This document shows, one piece after another, positions 63,661-64,000 of a stretch of 64,000 nucleotides of DNA. This DNA comes from CAWIUB01 sp963839995. Lineage in GTDB: Bacteria; Actinomycetota; Actinomycetes; Mycobacteriales; Jatrophihabitantaceae. The stretch covers positions 124,001 through 188,000 of the forward strand of contig CAWIXH010000013.1 of assembly GCA_963839995.1 (NCBI GenBank). Direction: 5' to 3'. Below the pieces are notes generated by a model. That model ran no database searches. It saw nothing but the letters and a program-made list of their open reading frames with translations, and had not been told where the DNA came from. Each line of letters opens with the position of its first letter. Positions within the stretch are counted from its first letter, which is position 1. The position numbers and the translations under genes are program-made.

Positions 63661-64000
63661 TGAGCACACCGACCCCGTCGAGTGACGTTTCCGTGACGGC
63701 AGCAGGCTGCCCAGCCTGCGGACAGCGGCTGCCCGCAGGGCGATCCCGACGCTTCTGCTCCCCGGCGTGCCGCCAAGCGGCTTACCGCCGACGCCACCAA
63801 CCAGACACGCGCGAGGTCCCGTTGGCGCGCAATCGGTCACGGCGGGAAGGCACCGTCTACCAGTGCCCGGACTGCGAAACGCGCTACTTCGCCGAACAGT
63901 GGTGCCCCGACTGCTCACGGCCCTGCCGACGCCTCGGCCCAGGCGGCATCTGCCCCTGCTGTGAGGAGGTGATCATCATCGCCGAGCTCACCGGTGAACC
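63660..64000 (+). CDS. zinc-ribbon passenger protein overlapping IS3 OrfB (runs off window)
   Basis: Starts ATG at 63660, overlapping the OrfB stop (TGATG). At least three zinc-ribbon units: CPACGQRLPAGRSRRFCSPAC, CPDCETRYFAEQWCPDCSRPC and CPCCEE. Similar Cys-rich genes follow IS3-type OrfB genes in other actinobacteria as I recall, so it is probably part of the element. Role unknown. Incomplete at the window end. Confidence 0.75.
   Translation, partial: MSTPTPSSDVSVTAAGCPACGQRLPAGRSRRFCSPACRQAAYRRRHQPDTREVPLARNRSRREGTVYQCPDCETRYFAEQWCPDCSRPCRRLGPGGICPCCEEVIIIAELTGE

Overview
The window is high-GC actinobacterial chromosome (Actinomycetota, genus not determined). The left 30 kb carries a conserved actinobacterial gene order: cytidine-deaminase-like, corC-like, ybeY, phoH, dnaJ, hrcA, hemW, lepA, rpsT, holA and comEC. 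A solitary groEL with a perfect CIRCE site lies near 58 kb. These housekeeping genes are intact (comEC excepted), so the many broken genes elsewhere are more likely real decay than poor sequence.

1-2.4 kb: a multiply frameshifted membrane protein gene, cut off from its upstream region by an ISNCY-like insertion sequence. 2.4-14 kb: the housekeeping block on the minus strand. PhoH carries a 363-residue intein with a LAGLIDADG endonuclease and the marks of class 3 splicing. HrcA is linked to the heat-shock genes by a CIRCE-like site before dnaJ and a consensus CIRCE before groEL. 13.7-17.4 kb: a membrane-anchored RNase Sa-type ribonuclease overlapping its barstar-like inhibitor gene, a dienelactone hydrolase, an oxidoreductase and two convergent 2'-5' RNA ligase-like genes, one frameshifted. 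17.4-27.4 kb: lepA, rpsT, holA, a 5'-truncated comEC, a dead TOTE-type primase-helicase and an SPFH protein.

28-49 kb is a nest of mobile elements. An outer group II intron has a reverse-transcriptase gene split by an inner group II intron (a twintron-like arrangement) and by a RIT element, that is, three overlapping tyrosine recombinase genes between perfect 94-bp inverted repeats. This composite of about 7.3 kb occurs twice in direct orientation, about 11.66 kb apart. The copies carry complementary defects: the inner-intron RT is dead in copy 1 and recombinase 2 is dead in copy 2. Between them lie an ISKra4 element, a decayed mazEF-like module and an ECF41 (SigJ-type) sigma gene facing its probable target promoter. 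That promoter drives an NAD-dependent epimerase gene whose N- and C-terminal halves are now in swapped order. A 9-bp duplication shows that ISKra4 originally split the gene. The order is best explained by a circular molecule recombining into a resident intron.

49-64 kb is an accessory graveyard: remnants of IS110, IS6, IS30, IS630, IS256 and ISL3 elements, scraps of glgB, MOSC, GNAT and HTH genes, and a few apparently intact genes (aminoglycoside-phosphotransferase-like, HAD hydrolase, a conserved hypothetical, groEL, an FHA-domain membrane protein with a small partner). It ends in an IS3-family element followed by an overlapping zinc-ribbon gene that runs off the window.
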